A stretch of DNA of 64,000 nucleotides, taken from positions 434,001-498,000 of the forward strand of contig CAVPRI010000002.1 in NCBI GenBank assembly GCA_963707835.1. The letters are read 5' to 3'. Shown piece by piece: positions 46,267 through 54,610 of this stretch. Position numbers and translations under genes: made by a program. Origin of the DNA: Bog-473 sp963707835 (GTDB lineage: Bacteria; Actinomycetota; Acidimicrobiia; Acidimicrobiales; RAAP-2). The first letter of the stretch is position 1; every line of letters begins with the position of its first letter. Below the pieces are notes generated by a model. It was not told the DNA's origin. It ran no database searches and saw only the letters and a program-made list of their open reading frames with translations.

Positions 46267-46962
46267 GTGCTGGCGCGTGCCGGGCTCGGGTCGCGGCGCG
46301 CCTGCGAGGAGTTGATCGCGGCCGGGCGCGTGAGGGTCGACGGCCAGCCCGCTGTGCTCGGGCGCCGGATCGATCCGTCGGCCGCCCGGGTGGAGGTCGA
46401 CGGCGTCCTGGTGCCGGTAGCGCCGGACCTGGTGTACTACCTCTTGAACAAACCTGACGACGTGATCACGACGGCCGACGATCCCCAGGGAAGATCGACG
46501 GTGCTCGACCTGGTCCCTTCCGAGCCGCGGGTCTTCCCCGTGGGTCGCCTCGACCGGCACACCGAGGGTCTGCTGATCATGACCAACGACGGCACGCTGG
46601 CCCAGCTGCTCACGCACCCATCCAACGGAGTGGCCAAGGAGTACGTGGCCGAGGTGGCGGGCGGCACACCCTCACCGGGTGCGTTGCGCACCCTGCGCGA
46701 CGGCGTGGAGCTGGCCGACGGGCTGACGGCGCCGGCCGAGGTCGGCGTCCTGGCTGAGGGGGTGTTGCGCCTGGTGATCCACGAAGGCCGCAACCGGCAG
46801 GTCCGACGGATGTGCGAGGCCGTGGGGCATCCGGTCCGTCGGCTGGTGCGTACCCGCATCGGCCCGCTGCGGGATACCCGTTTGCGCCCGGGCCACTGGC
46901 GTCAGCTCAGCGTCGAGGAGGTCCGGGGCTTGGCGGCGTCCGCCGGCCCCACCGGGACCTGA
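46267..46962 (+). CDS. rluB: Ribosomal large-subunit pseudouridine synthase B type
   Basis: 231 residues from GTG at 46267. An S4 domain (LARAGLGSRRACEELIAAGRVRVDG) is followed by the RsuA/RluB/RluE catalytic domain with the aspartate motif GRLDRHTEGLLI, YVAEVAG and the terminal HEGRNRQVRRMCEAVGHPV. It isomerises a uridine in 23S rRNA. Homologous sequence (ERLQKV) extends about 6 residues upstream of the GTG, but no usable start codon precedes it in frame, so the S4 domain begins slightly short. Confidence 0.93.
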   Translation: MLARAGLGSRRACEELIAAGRVRVDGQPAVLGRRIDPSAARVEVDGVLVPVAPDLVYYLLNKPDDVITTADDPQGRSTVLDLVPSEPRVFPVGRLDRHTEGLLIMTNDGTLAQLLTHPSNGVAKEYVAEVAGGTPSPGALRTLRDGVELADGLTAPAEVGVLAEGVLRLVIHEGRNRQVRRMCEAVGHPVRRLVRTRIGPLRDTRLRPGHWRQLSVEEVRGLAASAGPTGT

Positions 46963-46975
46963 GCGACAGTCCCGG

Positions 46976-46981
46976 TAGAGT
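46976..46981 (+). promoter_or_regulatory. -10 box for leaderless aroH transcript
   Basis: TAGAGT lies 8 bases before the aroH ATG, and no ribosome-binding site is seen. Confidence 0.5.
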
Positions 46982-46989
46982 GACCCGCC

Positions 46990-47364
46990 ATGGCACCCGC
47001 TCTCTCGGTCAGGGGTCTGCGCGGGGCGACGACGGTCGACGAGGACACGGTCGCCCAGGTGACCGAGCGCACCCAGGAGCTCATGCGCGAGATCCTGGTC
47101 CGCAACGAACTGGTCGAGGACGACATCATCAGCGCGGTGTTTACCGCCACTCCCGACGTCACCAGCACCTTCCCCGCCACCGCAGTGCGCGAGATCGGCT
47201 TCGGCGCCGTTCCGCTCCTGTGCGCCTCGGAGATCGCGGTGCCCGGCTCCATGCCGCGCTGTATCCGGGTCCTGTTGCACGTGCACACGGCCCGTTCGCG
47301 TCACCAGATCCATCACGTGTACCTCCATGGCGCCCAGGGCCTGCGCGATGACCTCCCCGACTGA
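46990..47364 (+). CDS. aroH: Chorismate mutase, AroH class
   Basis: 124 residues, the monofunctional trimeric type. It converts chorismate to prephenate. RGLRGATTVDEDT gives the N-terminal arginine, and SEIAVPGSMPRCIRVLLHV gives the glutamate and arginine of the active site as in Bacillus AroH. It overlaps the tyrA start, which lies inside its last codons. With tyrA and the aroA-cmk fusion it forms an aromatic amino acid cassette inserted between rluB and the cytidylate kinase unit. Confidence 0.96.
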   Translation: MAPALSVRGLRGATTVDEDTVAQVTERTQELMREILVRNELVEDDIISAVFTATPDVTSTFPATAVREIGFGAVPLLCASEIAVPGSMPRCIRVLLHVHTARSRHQIHHVYLHGAQGLRDDLPD

Positions 47365-48442
47365 GGCCGGGGCACGCCGACGGGCACTCGTCGTCGGGAC
47401 CGGGCTGATCGGGGGCTCCATCGCGCTGGCGTTGCGCCGGCGCGGCTGGCACGTGTCCGGGACCGACTCGGACGCCGGCCGGCTCGAGGAGGCGTTGTCG
47501 TCGGGGGTGATCGACGCCGGCGGTGACGACCCGGAGGCCGAGGTGGTCTTCGTCGCCGTACCGGCGGGAGTGGTGGCGTCGACCGTGGCCGCGGTGTTGG
47601 CCGACCAGCACCGCCGCCCCGACGTGGTGGTGACCGACGTGTGCGGGGTCAAGGCACCGGTGGTGCGCCGTGCCGCCCACCCCCGCTTCATCGGCGGCCA
47701 CCCCATGGCCGGATCCGAGCAGATCGGCCTGGCCGGAGCGGACGCCGACCTCTTCGAGGGAGCGGTCTGGGTGCTCACGCCGACCGAGTCGACCGATCTC
47801 GATTCCTTCGACCGCCTCAAGGGGATCGTGGGCAGCCTGGGCGCCGATGTCATCATGCTCTCGCCGGCGGATCACGACCGGCTGGTGGCCGTGGTGTCCC
47901 ATGTGCCCCACCTGGTGGCGGCCACGCTGATGAATGCAGCCAGCGATGGTGCCGAGCACGACGCCACGTTGCTGCGTCTGGCCGCGGGGGGCTTCCGAGA
48001 CATGACCCGGGTGGCCGCCGGTCATCCGGGAATCTGGCCTGACATCTGCGTTGAGAATTCCACTGCCATCGTGGGGGCGCTCGACACGTTGCTGGACCAG
48101 CTCCGCGCCACCCGCGACCGGGTGGCCGGTCTGGACCGCGCCGCGCTGCTGGCCGACCTCCAGCGGGCCAGCGCAGCACGACGCAGCCTGCCGGCGCGCG
48201 CGGTGCGACCGGACCGGTTGGCCGAGCTGCGCATTCCCGTGCCGGACCGGGCCGGGGTCCTGGCGGAGATCACCTCGCTCGCAGCGTCAGCCGGCATCGG
48301 GATCTACGACATCGAGATCGCCCACTCGACCGAGGGCCCGCGCGGTGTGCTCATCCTCGTGGTCGACGGAGCGGAGGCTGCCGTGCTGGCCGCCGCCGTC
48401 GAGGGACGCGGCTACCGGTGCCGGGTCGAGCACCTCTCGTGA
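47348..48442 (+). CDS. tyrA: Prephenate dehydrogenase with C-terminal ACT domain
   Basis: 364 residues from an ATG inside the end of aroH (in another frame). The NAD fold begins ALVVGTGLIGGSIALALRRRG. Active-site stretches HPMAGSEQIG and SHVPHLVAATLM (His) match TyrA, and DMTRVAAGHPGIWPDIC follows. The last roughly 75 residues (RIPVPDRAGVLAEITSLAA) form an ACT domain, usually for tyrosine feedback. It makes 4-hydroxyphenylpyruvate. The stop overlaps the next start (GTGA). Confidence 0.95.
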   Translation: MTSPTEAGARRRALVVGTGLIGGSIALALRRRGWHVSGTDSDAGRLEEALSSGVIDAGGDDPEAEVVFVAVPAGVVASTVAAVLADQHRRPDVVVTDVCGVKAPVVRRAAHPRFIGGHPMAGSEQIGLAGADADLFEGAVWVLTPTESTDLDSFDRLKGIVGSLGADVIMLSPADHDRLVAVVSHVPHLVAATLMNAASDGAEHDATLLRLAAGGFRDMTRVAAGHPGIWPDICVENSTAIVGALDTLLDQLRATRDRVAGLDRAALLADLQRASAARRSLPARAVRPDRLAELRIPVPDRAGVLAEITSLAASAGIGIYDIEIAHSTEGPRGVLILVVDGAEAAVLAAAVEGRGYRCRVEHLS

Positions 48443-50361
48443 GCACCCCTCGCGTCCTGGTGGTCGAGGGCGGCGTGGCCTGCCGCGGCACCGTGCGCAC
48501 GCCGGGGGAGAAGTCGATCTCGCACCGTGCCGTGCTGCTCGGGGCGTTGGCCGAGGGCACGTCGGTGGTGCGCGGCCTCTCCGACGGTGCCGACGTGGCC
48601 GCCTCCTTGGCCGCGGTGGAGGCGCTCGGCGCGGGGGTGGAGCGGGGTGCCGACGGATCGGTGGCCATACACGGCGGCCGGAGGCGGCTGCACCAGCCCG
48701 CCGGCCCACTCGACTGCGGCAACTCGGGAACCTCGCTGCGGCTCCTGGCCGGGTTGGTGGCCGGGTTCGCCTGGGAGACCGTGCTGGTCGGCGACGACTC
48801 GCTCTCGGCCCGACCCATGGACCGCGTGGCCGAACCGCTCGGGCTCATGGGTGCGCGGATCGAAGGCCACGGGGACCGCTGCACTCCGCCGTTGCGGGTC
48901 CACGGCGGGGCGTTGCACGGCATCGAGTGGACCTCGAAGGTGGCCAGTGCTCAGGTCAAGTCAGCGATCCTCCTCGCCGGGCTCTCGGCCCCGGGGACGA
49001 CGGTGGTGCGCGAGGTGATCACCACCCGGACGCACACCGAGGAGATGCTGGCCGAGGCGGGCGCCCAGATAGAGGTGGAGCCCTGGGGTGATGAGGGCCG
49101 CATCGTGCGGCTGCAGGGCGGGCTGCTGGACCCCGTCGACCGGACCGTGCCCGGTGATCCCTCGGCCGCGGCCTTCTTCGTGGTCGCCGGCTGTGTGGTC
49201 CCGGGGAGCGACCTCACCGTGGCCGGCGTCTACGACGGGCCGACACGCCTGGGCTTCGTCGAGGTCCTGCGACGCATGGGAGGTGCGGTGGCGCTGCAGC
49301 CCGAAGGACCGGGCCGGACCGCCATCCGGGCCACCGCGGGACCGCTCCGGGCGACCGACGTGCGGGCCGCCGAGATCCCCTCGCTCGACGAGGTCCCGGC
49401 CCTGGTCGTGGCCGCTGCCGTGGCCGAGGGAACCTCGGTCTTCTCCGATATGGGCGAGCTCCGCGTCAAGGAGGTGGATCGGCTGAGCGCGGCGGCGTCC
49501 CTGGCCGAGGCGTTCGGTGCCCAGGCACGGGTCGAAGGAGACACCCTGTCCATCACCGGCACCGGCGGTCCGCTCCGGCCCGCCCGCTTCGACAGCCGGG
49601 GGGATCACCGCATGGCCATGGCTGCTGCGGTCGCCGGTCTCGCTGCGGTCCCCGGTGGCCGCAGCGTCGTCACGGCATTCGCCGCGGCAGCCACCAGCTA
49701 TCCGGGATTCGCCGACGACCTGGGCTCCCTCGTGAAGCACGGTGTCGCACCACGCCCGCTGCTGGTGGCCATCGACGGCCCGGCCGGGGCGGGGAAGTCG
49801 ACTGTCTCCCAGGCGGTAGCCGACACTCTGGGGGTGGATCGGCTGGACACCGGCGCCATGTACCGATCGATCGCCGCCCTGGCGCTCCAACGCGGCGTCG
49901 AGCCGGACGATGCCGGGGCGGTGGCAGCCCTCGCCGCGTCGGCTCGCCTCGAGATGGACGGGAAGCGGGTACGGGTCGACGGGATGGACGTCACCGAGGT
50001 CATCCGCTCCGCCGCGGTCGGGAGGGCCGTGTCGATCGTGGCGGCCAACGCCGAGGTGCGCGCGCATCTGGTGCAGCGCCAACGGGCGTGGGCCGCCGAG
50101 CACGGCGGCGGCGTGGTCGAGGGCCGCGACATCGGCTCGGTCGTCTTCCCGGATGCCGCACTCAAGGTCTTCCTGACCGCCTCACCGGAGGAGCGGGCCC
50201 GCCGCCGCAACGACGAGGACCCAGCGGGCGTGGCCCGGCGGGATCGACTGGACTCGACCAGGAAGGCGTCGCCACTGCGGGAGGCGCCGGGATCGCACAT
50301 GCTCGACACCACGGGGCACACGATCGAACAGGTGGTGGAGGAGGTGCTGGCATGGCTGTGA
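48439..50361 (+). CDS. aroA-cmk: Fused EPSP synthase and cytidylate kinase
   Basis: 640 residues from the GTG overlapping the tyrA stop. Residues about 1-430 are EPSP synthase: GEKSISHRAVLLGA, CGNSGTSLRLLAG, RVKEVDRLSA and SRGDHRMAMA. After PRPLLVAIDGPAGAGKSTV a complete cytidylate kinase follows (about 440-640): P-loop, RLDTGAMYRSIAAL, VEGRDIGSVVFPDA and ARRRNDEDP. The first domain makes 5-enolpyruvylshikimate 3-phosphate, the second phosphorylates CMP and dCMP. Both halves keep their key residues. The fusion places cmk at its normal site before the acyltransferase and der. Confidence 0.96.
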   Translation: MSTPRVLVVEGGVACRGTVRTPGEKSISHRAVLLGALAEGTSVVRGLSDGADVAASLAAVEALGAGVERGADGSVAIHGGRRRLHQPAGPLDCGNSGTSLRLLAGLVAGFAWETVLVGDDSLSARPMDRVAEPLGLMGARIEGHGDRCTPPLRVHGGALHGIEWTSKVASAQVKSAILLAGLSAPGTTVVREVITTRTHTEEMLAEAGAQIEVEPWGDEGRIVRLQGGLLDPVDRTVPGDPSAAAFFVVAGCVVPGSDLTVAGVYDGPTRLGFVEVLRRMGGAVALQPEGPGRTAIRATAGPLRATDVRAAEIPSLDEVPALVVAAAVAEGTSVFSDMGELRVKEVDRLSAAASLAEAFGAQARVEGDTLSITGTGGPLRPARFDSRGDHRMAMAAAVAGLAAVPGGRSVVTAFAAAATSYPGFADDLGSLVKHGVAPRPLLVAIDGPAGAGKSTVSQAVADTLGVDRLDTGAMYRSIAALALQRGVEPDDAGAVAALAASARLEMDGKRVRVDGMDVTEVIRSAAVGRAVSIVAANAEVRAHLVQRQRAWAAEHGGGVVEGRDIGSVVFPDAALKVFLTASPEERARRRNDEDPAGVARRDRLDSTRKASPLREAPGSHMLDTTGHTIEQVVEEVLAWL

Positions 50362-51104
50362 CCGGGAATGGAACGCCAGACGCAGAGGGGGGTGCGGCGG
50401 GTCCGCCCGAGGCGGACGCTCCCGGCCGGCACCAGGGGTTCTCCGTGGACCCGCGTTTCACCCCCCTCTACCGCGCCGAACGGACGCTGTTCGCCTCGGT
50501 GCTGTGGGCCTGGTTCCGGCCCCGTGTGTCCGGTCGCGCGCACGTGCCCGCGACCGGGCCGGTCATCCTGGCTCCCGTGCACCGCTCGTTCGCCGACTTC
50601 GCCTTCTCGGCCTTCTGCACGGAGCGCAAGCTGTTCTTCATGACCAAGGACGAGCTCTGGAAGAACAAATGGCTCGGCCGCCTTCTGCTCAGCGTGGGGG
50701 CCTTCCCGGTGCATCGCGAGTCGGCCGACCGAGAGGCCCTGCAGCGGGCTGAAGAGGTACTGCGGCGAGGGCAGGTTCTCGTGCTCTTCCCCGAGGGCAC
50801 GCGCCGCAGTGGACCGGTGATCGAGGACCTGATGGAAGGTGCCGCCTTCCTGTCCGCCCGAACGGGCGCGCCGATCGTTCCCATCGGTATCGGCGGTTCG
50901 GACCTGGCCATGCCGAAGGGCAGGACTCTCCCCAAGCCCCTCACCGTCGAAGTGGTCATCGGTCCGCCCATCGACCCCCCGGCCCGGACCGGGGGCGGTC
51001 GCGTGGCCCGCTCGGCGGTGCACGCCCACACCGAGAGGCTGGTACCGGCGCTCCAGGCCGTCTACGACGAGGCCCGCGCCCGCACCGGACGGTACCGAGA
51101 CTGA
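50352..51104 (+). CDS. 1-acyl-glycerol-3-phosphate acyltransferase family protein
   Basis: 250 residues; the ATG lies within the end of the preceding gene. The acyltransferase pattern H-x4-D is seen in HRSFADF (about residue 77), with LFFMTKDELWKN, the FPEGTRR lipid-phosphate motif and a later IVPIGIGGSDLAMPKG. It acylates lysophosphatidic acid or a related acceptor at the membrane. The N-terminal 35 residues are polar and Gly/Ala/Pro-rich. Cotranscription with aroA-cmk is likely. Confidence 0.9.
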   Translation: MAVTGNGTPDAEGGAAGPPEADAPGRHQGFSVDPRFTPLYRAERTLFASVLWAWFRPRVSGRAHVPATGPVILAPVHRSFADFAFSAFCTERKLFFMTKDELWKNKWLGRLLLSVGAFPVHRESADREALQRAEEVLRRGQVLVLFPEGTRRSGPVIEDLMEGAAFLSARTGAPIVPIGIGGSDLAMPKGRTLPKPLTVEVVIGPPIDPPARTGGGRVARSAVHAHTERLVPALQAVYDEARARTGRYRD

Positions 51105-51219
51105 AGGAAACCGATCGCGAGCCCCGAGCTCGAAAAGGAACTCTCGATGTCGACCTGAGGTCGAGGGTTGTCGGAGACCTAAACCTCTGGGTCAGGAAGA
51201 GACTCGACTCGGGCGAGCT

Positions 51220-52051
51220 TCAGGGGTGACGCGGGAGGGACCGCACGCGCCACCAGGTGCCGAGGACGACCCGACCGTAACGGAATCCGAACAGCCAGTT
51301 CTTCCCCTTCTTGGTGGTGCCCGAGGCTCGAGGAAGCCACAACGTGGGGCGCTCGGTCACCCGCCAGCCACGCTTCATGGCGATGATGAGGAGTTCGGCA
51401 GTTTGGTACTGCGACTGCACCAGGCGGTAGGCCACGTCGTCGAGCATGCTGACCCGAAGGGCCCGGTACCCGTTGGAGGTGTCGGTCAGCTTGGTGTGGC
51501 CCATGAGGCTCATCACCCAAGAGAACACCCGGACGCCGACCTTGCGGAAGCGGTCGGACGTGGTGTCGCGGCCGAGGATCCGCGGACGCGACCACGAAGT
51601 CTGCTTCGTCGTCGACGAGTGGCTCGAGCATGACCGGTATCTCCGCTGGGTCGTTCTGCCCGTCGGCGTCGAGCGTCACCACGTACTGGGCGCCCAGTTC
51701 GATGCAGAGCGCGTAGCCCACCCGTAGGGCATACCCGTGGCCGAGGTTCTCCTCGAGCACGAAGGTAACCGCCCCGGCATCGAGGGAGACCTGGTCGGTC
51801 TTGTCGGTGCCGCCGTCGACCACGACCAGGGTGGTGAGCGGGAGATCACAGGCCTGGCTCGGCATGGCGGCGAGCACGGCGCCGATGTTCTCCTCCTCCT
51901 CGTAGGCGCAGATCAGGCCCACGGCGGGGGAGAGGGTAAGGCTGGGGTAGCGGAGATCGAACGCTTGCCGCGAGGACTCGATGACCCGGCGCGCGTGGTC
52001 AGGATCGGTGTGCACGCTGGCGCCCGAGGTGGCTCCACGAGACAGAGTCAA
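51220..52051 (-). CDS. GT2 glycosyltransferase (dolichyl-phosphate-sugar type), frame broken near 51583
   Basis: About 276 residues. The GT-A core is clear: GLICAYEEEENIGAVLAAMP, VVVDGGTDKTD, GYALRVGYALCIELGAQYVVTLDADGQ in pieces, with the DxD-like DADGQ. At the end of DFVVAS one extra base breaks the frame; removing it gives RILGRDTTSDRFRKVGVRV and the C-terminal MSLMGHTKLTDTSNGYRALR. The family adds a sugar from a nucleotide donor to a polyprenyl phosphate or a lipid. No membrane tail is visible. It is convergent with the acyltransferase gene. Confidence 0.85.
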
Positions 52052-52138
52052 CGACCGACACCCCGCCTGAGACCAGACCGCGCCAAGCGGGCGTTGGTGA
52101 GAGTGCTGGTCACGGCTGCATCATCGCACCTCGGTGGC

Positions 52139-53191
52139 TCAGGAAGCCAAAAGCTGGAGCACGTCTGCTGCCGAGACCGTCCGGTCATGGGCCGCCGGGT
52201 CGGTCCCTGTCGCGTCAGGGCGGCCGGCCAGCATCCCGAGCGAAGCCCCGAGGGCCCGGAGCATCTCGCGCAGCTCGGGCGGTGGCGGGAAGTACTCGTC
52301 CTCCTTGGTCACGGTCACCTCGTCGACTCCGCTGAGGGGGTCGAGTCGGGCGACCACCTGCTGCACCAGTGCCTCGGGCGCAGATGCACCGGCGGTCACG
52401 CCCACGATTCCGTGCAGGTCGTCGGGGAGCTCGTCAGCCTCGTTGACCCGGATCACCCGCGGGCACCCGCTGGCCCGGGCCACCTTCTCGAGTGCGACGG
52501 TGTTCGACGAGTTGGCCGAACCGATCACGACGACGGCGTCGGCCTTTGAAGCCATCGCCCTGAGCGCGGCCTGTCGGTTGGTGGTGGCGAAGCACAGATC
52601 GCTCCGGCCCGGCATCCAGAGTTCGGGGAAGCGCCGGTGCGCCGCGTCCATGAGCCCGCTCCATTCGTCATGGCTCAAGGTGGTCTGCGCGAGCAACGCC
52701 ACGGGTGCCCGGCTGGTCACGAGGTCCTCGAGCCCGGTCAGGTCCTCTTCGCGTTCGATGAGGCGCACCGACTCCGGAGCCACGGCCATGGTGCCCACGG
52801 CCTCTTCGTGGCCGGCATGGCCCACGTACAAGACGGTGTAGCCCTTGCGGCTGCGTACCTTGAGCTCGTGGTGCACCTTGGTCACCAGCGGGCACACGGC
52901 ATCGACGACCACGCCGCCGCGGGCGCGGGCGGTGTCGACCACCGCGGGAGCCGTGCCGTGTGCGCTGAGCATCAGGGGAGCGCCGGCGGGCACCTCCTCG
53001 ACGTCGTCGACGAAGATCACGCCCAGGGCGCGGAAGCGGTCGACCACATGGCGGTTGTGCACGATCTCGTGGTAGCAGTACACCGGTGGGTCGAATATCC
53101 GGACCATCCAGGCCAGTGCCTTGATCGCCTTCTCGACGCCCGCGCAGAACCCCCGGGGCTCGGCCAGCATGATGCGATCGACTGCGGGCAC
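52139..53191 (-). CDS. ispH: 4-hydroxy-3-methylbut-2-enyl diphosphate reductase
   Basis: 350 residues from GTG (a later ATG at codon 8 is possible). The last enzyme of the MEP isoprenoid pathway. Three cluster cysteines are in PRGFCAGV, DAVCPLV and SDLCFATTNRQ, with substrate histidines in EIVHNRHVV and SAHGTAP and the KEDEYFPPP C-terminus. About 45 extra residues follow the usual end. A TAACCT box 7 bases upstream and no Shine-Dalgarno suggest a leaderless message. It is divergent from the DUF512 gene across 33 bases. Confidence 0.96.
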   Translation of the reverse strand: MPAVDRIMLAEPRGFCAGVEKAIKALAWMVRIFDPPVYCYHEIVHNRHVVDRFRALGVIFVDDVEEVPAGAPLMLSAHGTAPAVVDTARARGGVVVDAVCPLVTKVHHELKVRSRKGYTVLYVGHAGHEEAVGTMAVAPESVRLIEREEDLTGLEDLVTSRAPVALLAQTTLSHDEWSGLMDAAHRRFPELWMPGRSDLCFATTNRQAALRAMASKADAVVVIGSANSSNTVALEKVARASGCPRVIRVNEADELPDDLHGIVGVTAGASAPEALVQQVVARLDPLSGVDEVTVTKEDEYFPPPPELREMLRALGASLGMLAGRPDATGTDPAAHDRTVSAADVLQLLAS

Positions 53192-53198
53192 AAAGCCC

Positions 53199-53204
53199 AG
53201 GTTA
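53199..53204 (-). promoter_or_regulatory. -10 box for leaderless ispH transcript
   Basis: TAACCT on the minus strand ends 7 bases before the ispH GTG. It lies back to back with the DUF512 box in the 33-base intergenic region. Confidence 0.5.
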
Positions 53205-53211
53205 CCGGCGG

Positions 53212-53217
53212 TACGCT
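53212..53217 (+). promoter_or_regulatory. -10 box for leaderless DUF512 transcript
   Basis: TACGCT lies 7 bases before the ATG at 53225, with no Shine-Dalgarno. The two divergent boxes leave little room, so their -35 regions overlap the opposite gene. Confidence 0.5.
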
Positions 53218-53224
53218 GGGGGGC

Positions 53225-54610
53225 ATGTCAGCCCCCACGGTGACTTCGGTCACCGCGGCGTCGCCGGCGGATCGGGCAGGCCTGGCTGTGGGAGACGAGC
53301 TCCTCAGCATCGACGGGCAGGTACCACGCGACGTCATCGACTTTCAGCGCCTGACCGACGCGAGCGATCTCAGCGTCGTGGTCCGGCGCGCCGGTGCGCC
53401 GGTACCCCGGCTGGTGCACGTCGACAAGGACTCCGGCGAGCCCCTCGGCGTCGAGGTGTCGTCGGCGGTCTTCGACCGCATCCGCACGTGCGACAACCAC
53501 TGCGCCTTCTGCTTCATCTACCAGCTGCCCAAGGGCATGCGCCGGAGCCTCTACGTCAAGGACGACGACTACCGACTCTCGTTCCTCTACGGGAACTTCA
53601 CGACCCTGACCCGCTTCACCGAGCTCGACGCCGAACGCATCCTGACCGAGCGCCTGGGCCCGTTGTTCGTGTCCATCCACGCCACGGACCCCGAGCTGCG
53701 CGCCCGCATGCTGCGCAACCCCAAGGGCGCCACCAGCCTGCGCTGGCTGTCGGTGCTGCTCGACGCGGGGATCGAGGTGCACGGGCAGATCGTGGTCTGC
53801 CCCGGGGTCAACGACGGGCCCGCTCTCGAAGACACCTTGGCCGGCATCCTGGACCGCTATGCGGGACTGGCCAGCGTGGGCGCCGTCCCCCTCGGGTTGA
53901 GTCGGTTCTCCTCGGAACCCGACATGCGCCGACATGCCCCCGGCGAGGCGGAGAAGGTGCTGGGCACCGTCGAGGAGTGGCAGGGTCAGTTCAGGCGAGC
54001 CCTCGGGCGCCGAATGGTGTTCGCCGCCGACGAGTACTACCTCATGGCCGGACGAGAGCCGCCCCCCGCCTCGCACTATGAGGGCTTCCCGCAGCACGAG
54101 AACGGGATCGGCATGGCTCGGGCGTTCGCCGAGGCGTTCACCCACCCGACAGTCCCTGGTCCCGGGGGGGTGCGGCACGGATTCTTCGCCAGCCTCGACG
54201 CCGCCCCGGCCGAGGGCTATCGCGCCGCACGCTCGGACAGCGTGGCTGGCGGCGAGGACCGGCGTCCGGTCGCCGTCCTGACCGGCACCTACGGCGCCAT
54301 GGTGCTCCGACCGCTTCTGGAGTCGCATCCCCGCGCCGACCTCGAACTCGTACCCATCCTCAACGAGTTCTTCGGCGGCAACATCGGCGTATCCGGCCTG
54401 TTGACCGGGGCCGACGTGGGGCGGGCCCTGGCGTCGGTCGACTCCGGTGTGCGAAGCCTGCTCCCCGATGCCTGCCTCAACGAGGGGCGCTTCCTCGACG
54501 GGACCACCCTGGCCGATCTGCCCCGACCGGTCGAGGTGGTCCCGAGCGACGGTGCCTCACTGCGGCGTGCCCTCGACGGTCTGTCCTTCCACCCCGGGGC
54601 CGCGGCGTGA
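53225..54610 (+). CDS. DUF512 radical-SAM-like protein with PDZ domain
   Basis: 461 residues. An N-terminal PDZ-like segment (SPADRAGLAVGDELLSIDG) leads to a radical-SAM-type cysteine cluster CDNHCAFCF (C-x3-C-x2-C, about residues 92-99), then YQLPKGMRRSLYVKDDDYRLS and GNFTTLTRF. The C-terminal DUF512 region follows (VLTGTYGAMVLRPLL, LNEFFGGNIGVSGLLTG). In many bacteria it sits beside der, as here: its stop overlaps the der GTG. Its substrate is not established; a role tied to der in ribosome assembly is plausible but unproven. Confidence 0.9.
   Translation: MSAPTVTSVTAASPADRAGLAVGDELLSIDGQVPRDVIDFQRLTDASDLSVVVRRAGAPVPRLVHVDKDSGEPLGVEVSSAVFDRIRTCDNHCAFCFIYQLPKGMRRSLYVKDDDYRLSFLYGNFTTLTRFTELDAERILTERLGPLFVSIHATDPELRARMLRNPKGATSLRWLSVLLDAGIEVHGQIVVCPGVNDGPALEDTLAGILDRYAGLASVGAVPLGLSRFSSEPDMRRHAPGEAEKVLGTVEEWQGQFRRALGRRMVFAADEYYLMAGREPPPASHYEGFPQHENGIGMARAFAEAFTHPTVPGPGGVRHGFFASLDAAPAEGYRAARSDSVAGGEDRRPVAVLTGTYGAMVLRPLLESHPRADLELVPILNEFFGGNIGVSGLLTGADVGRALASVDSGVRSLLPDACLNEGRFLDGTTLADLPRPVEVVPSDGASLRRALDGLSFHPGAAA

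Noticed and set aside
51150..51165. Short palindrome CGACCTGAGGTCG after the acyltransferase gene
   Set aside because: The stem is only 5 bases and there is no T-run; too weak to list as a terminator.
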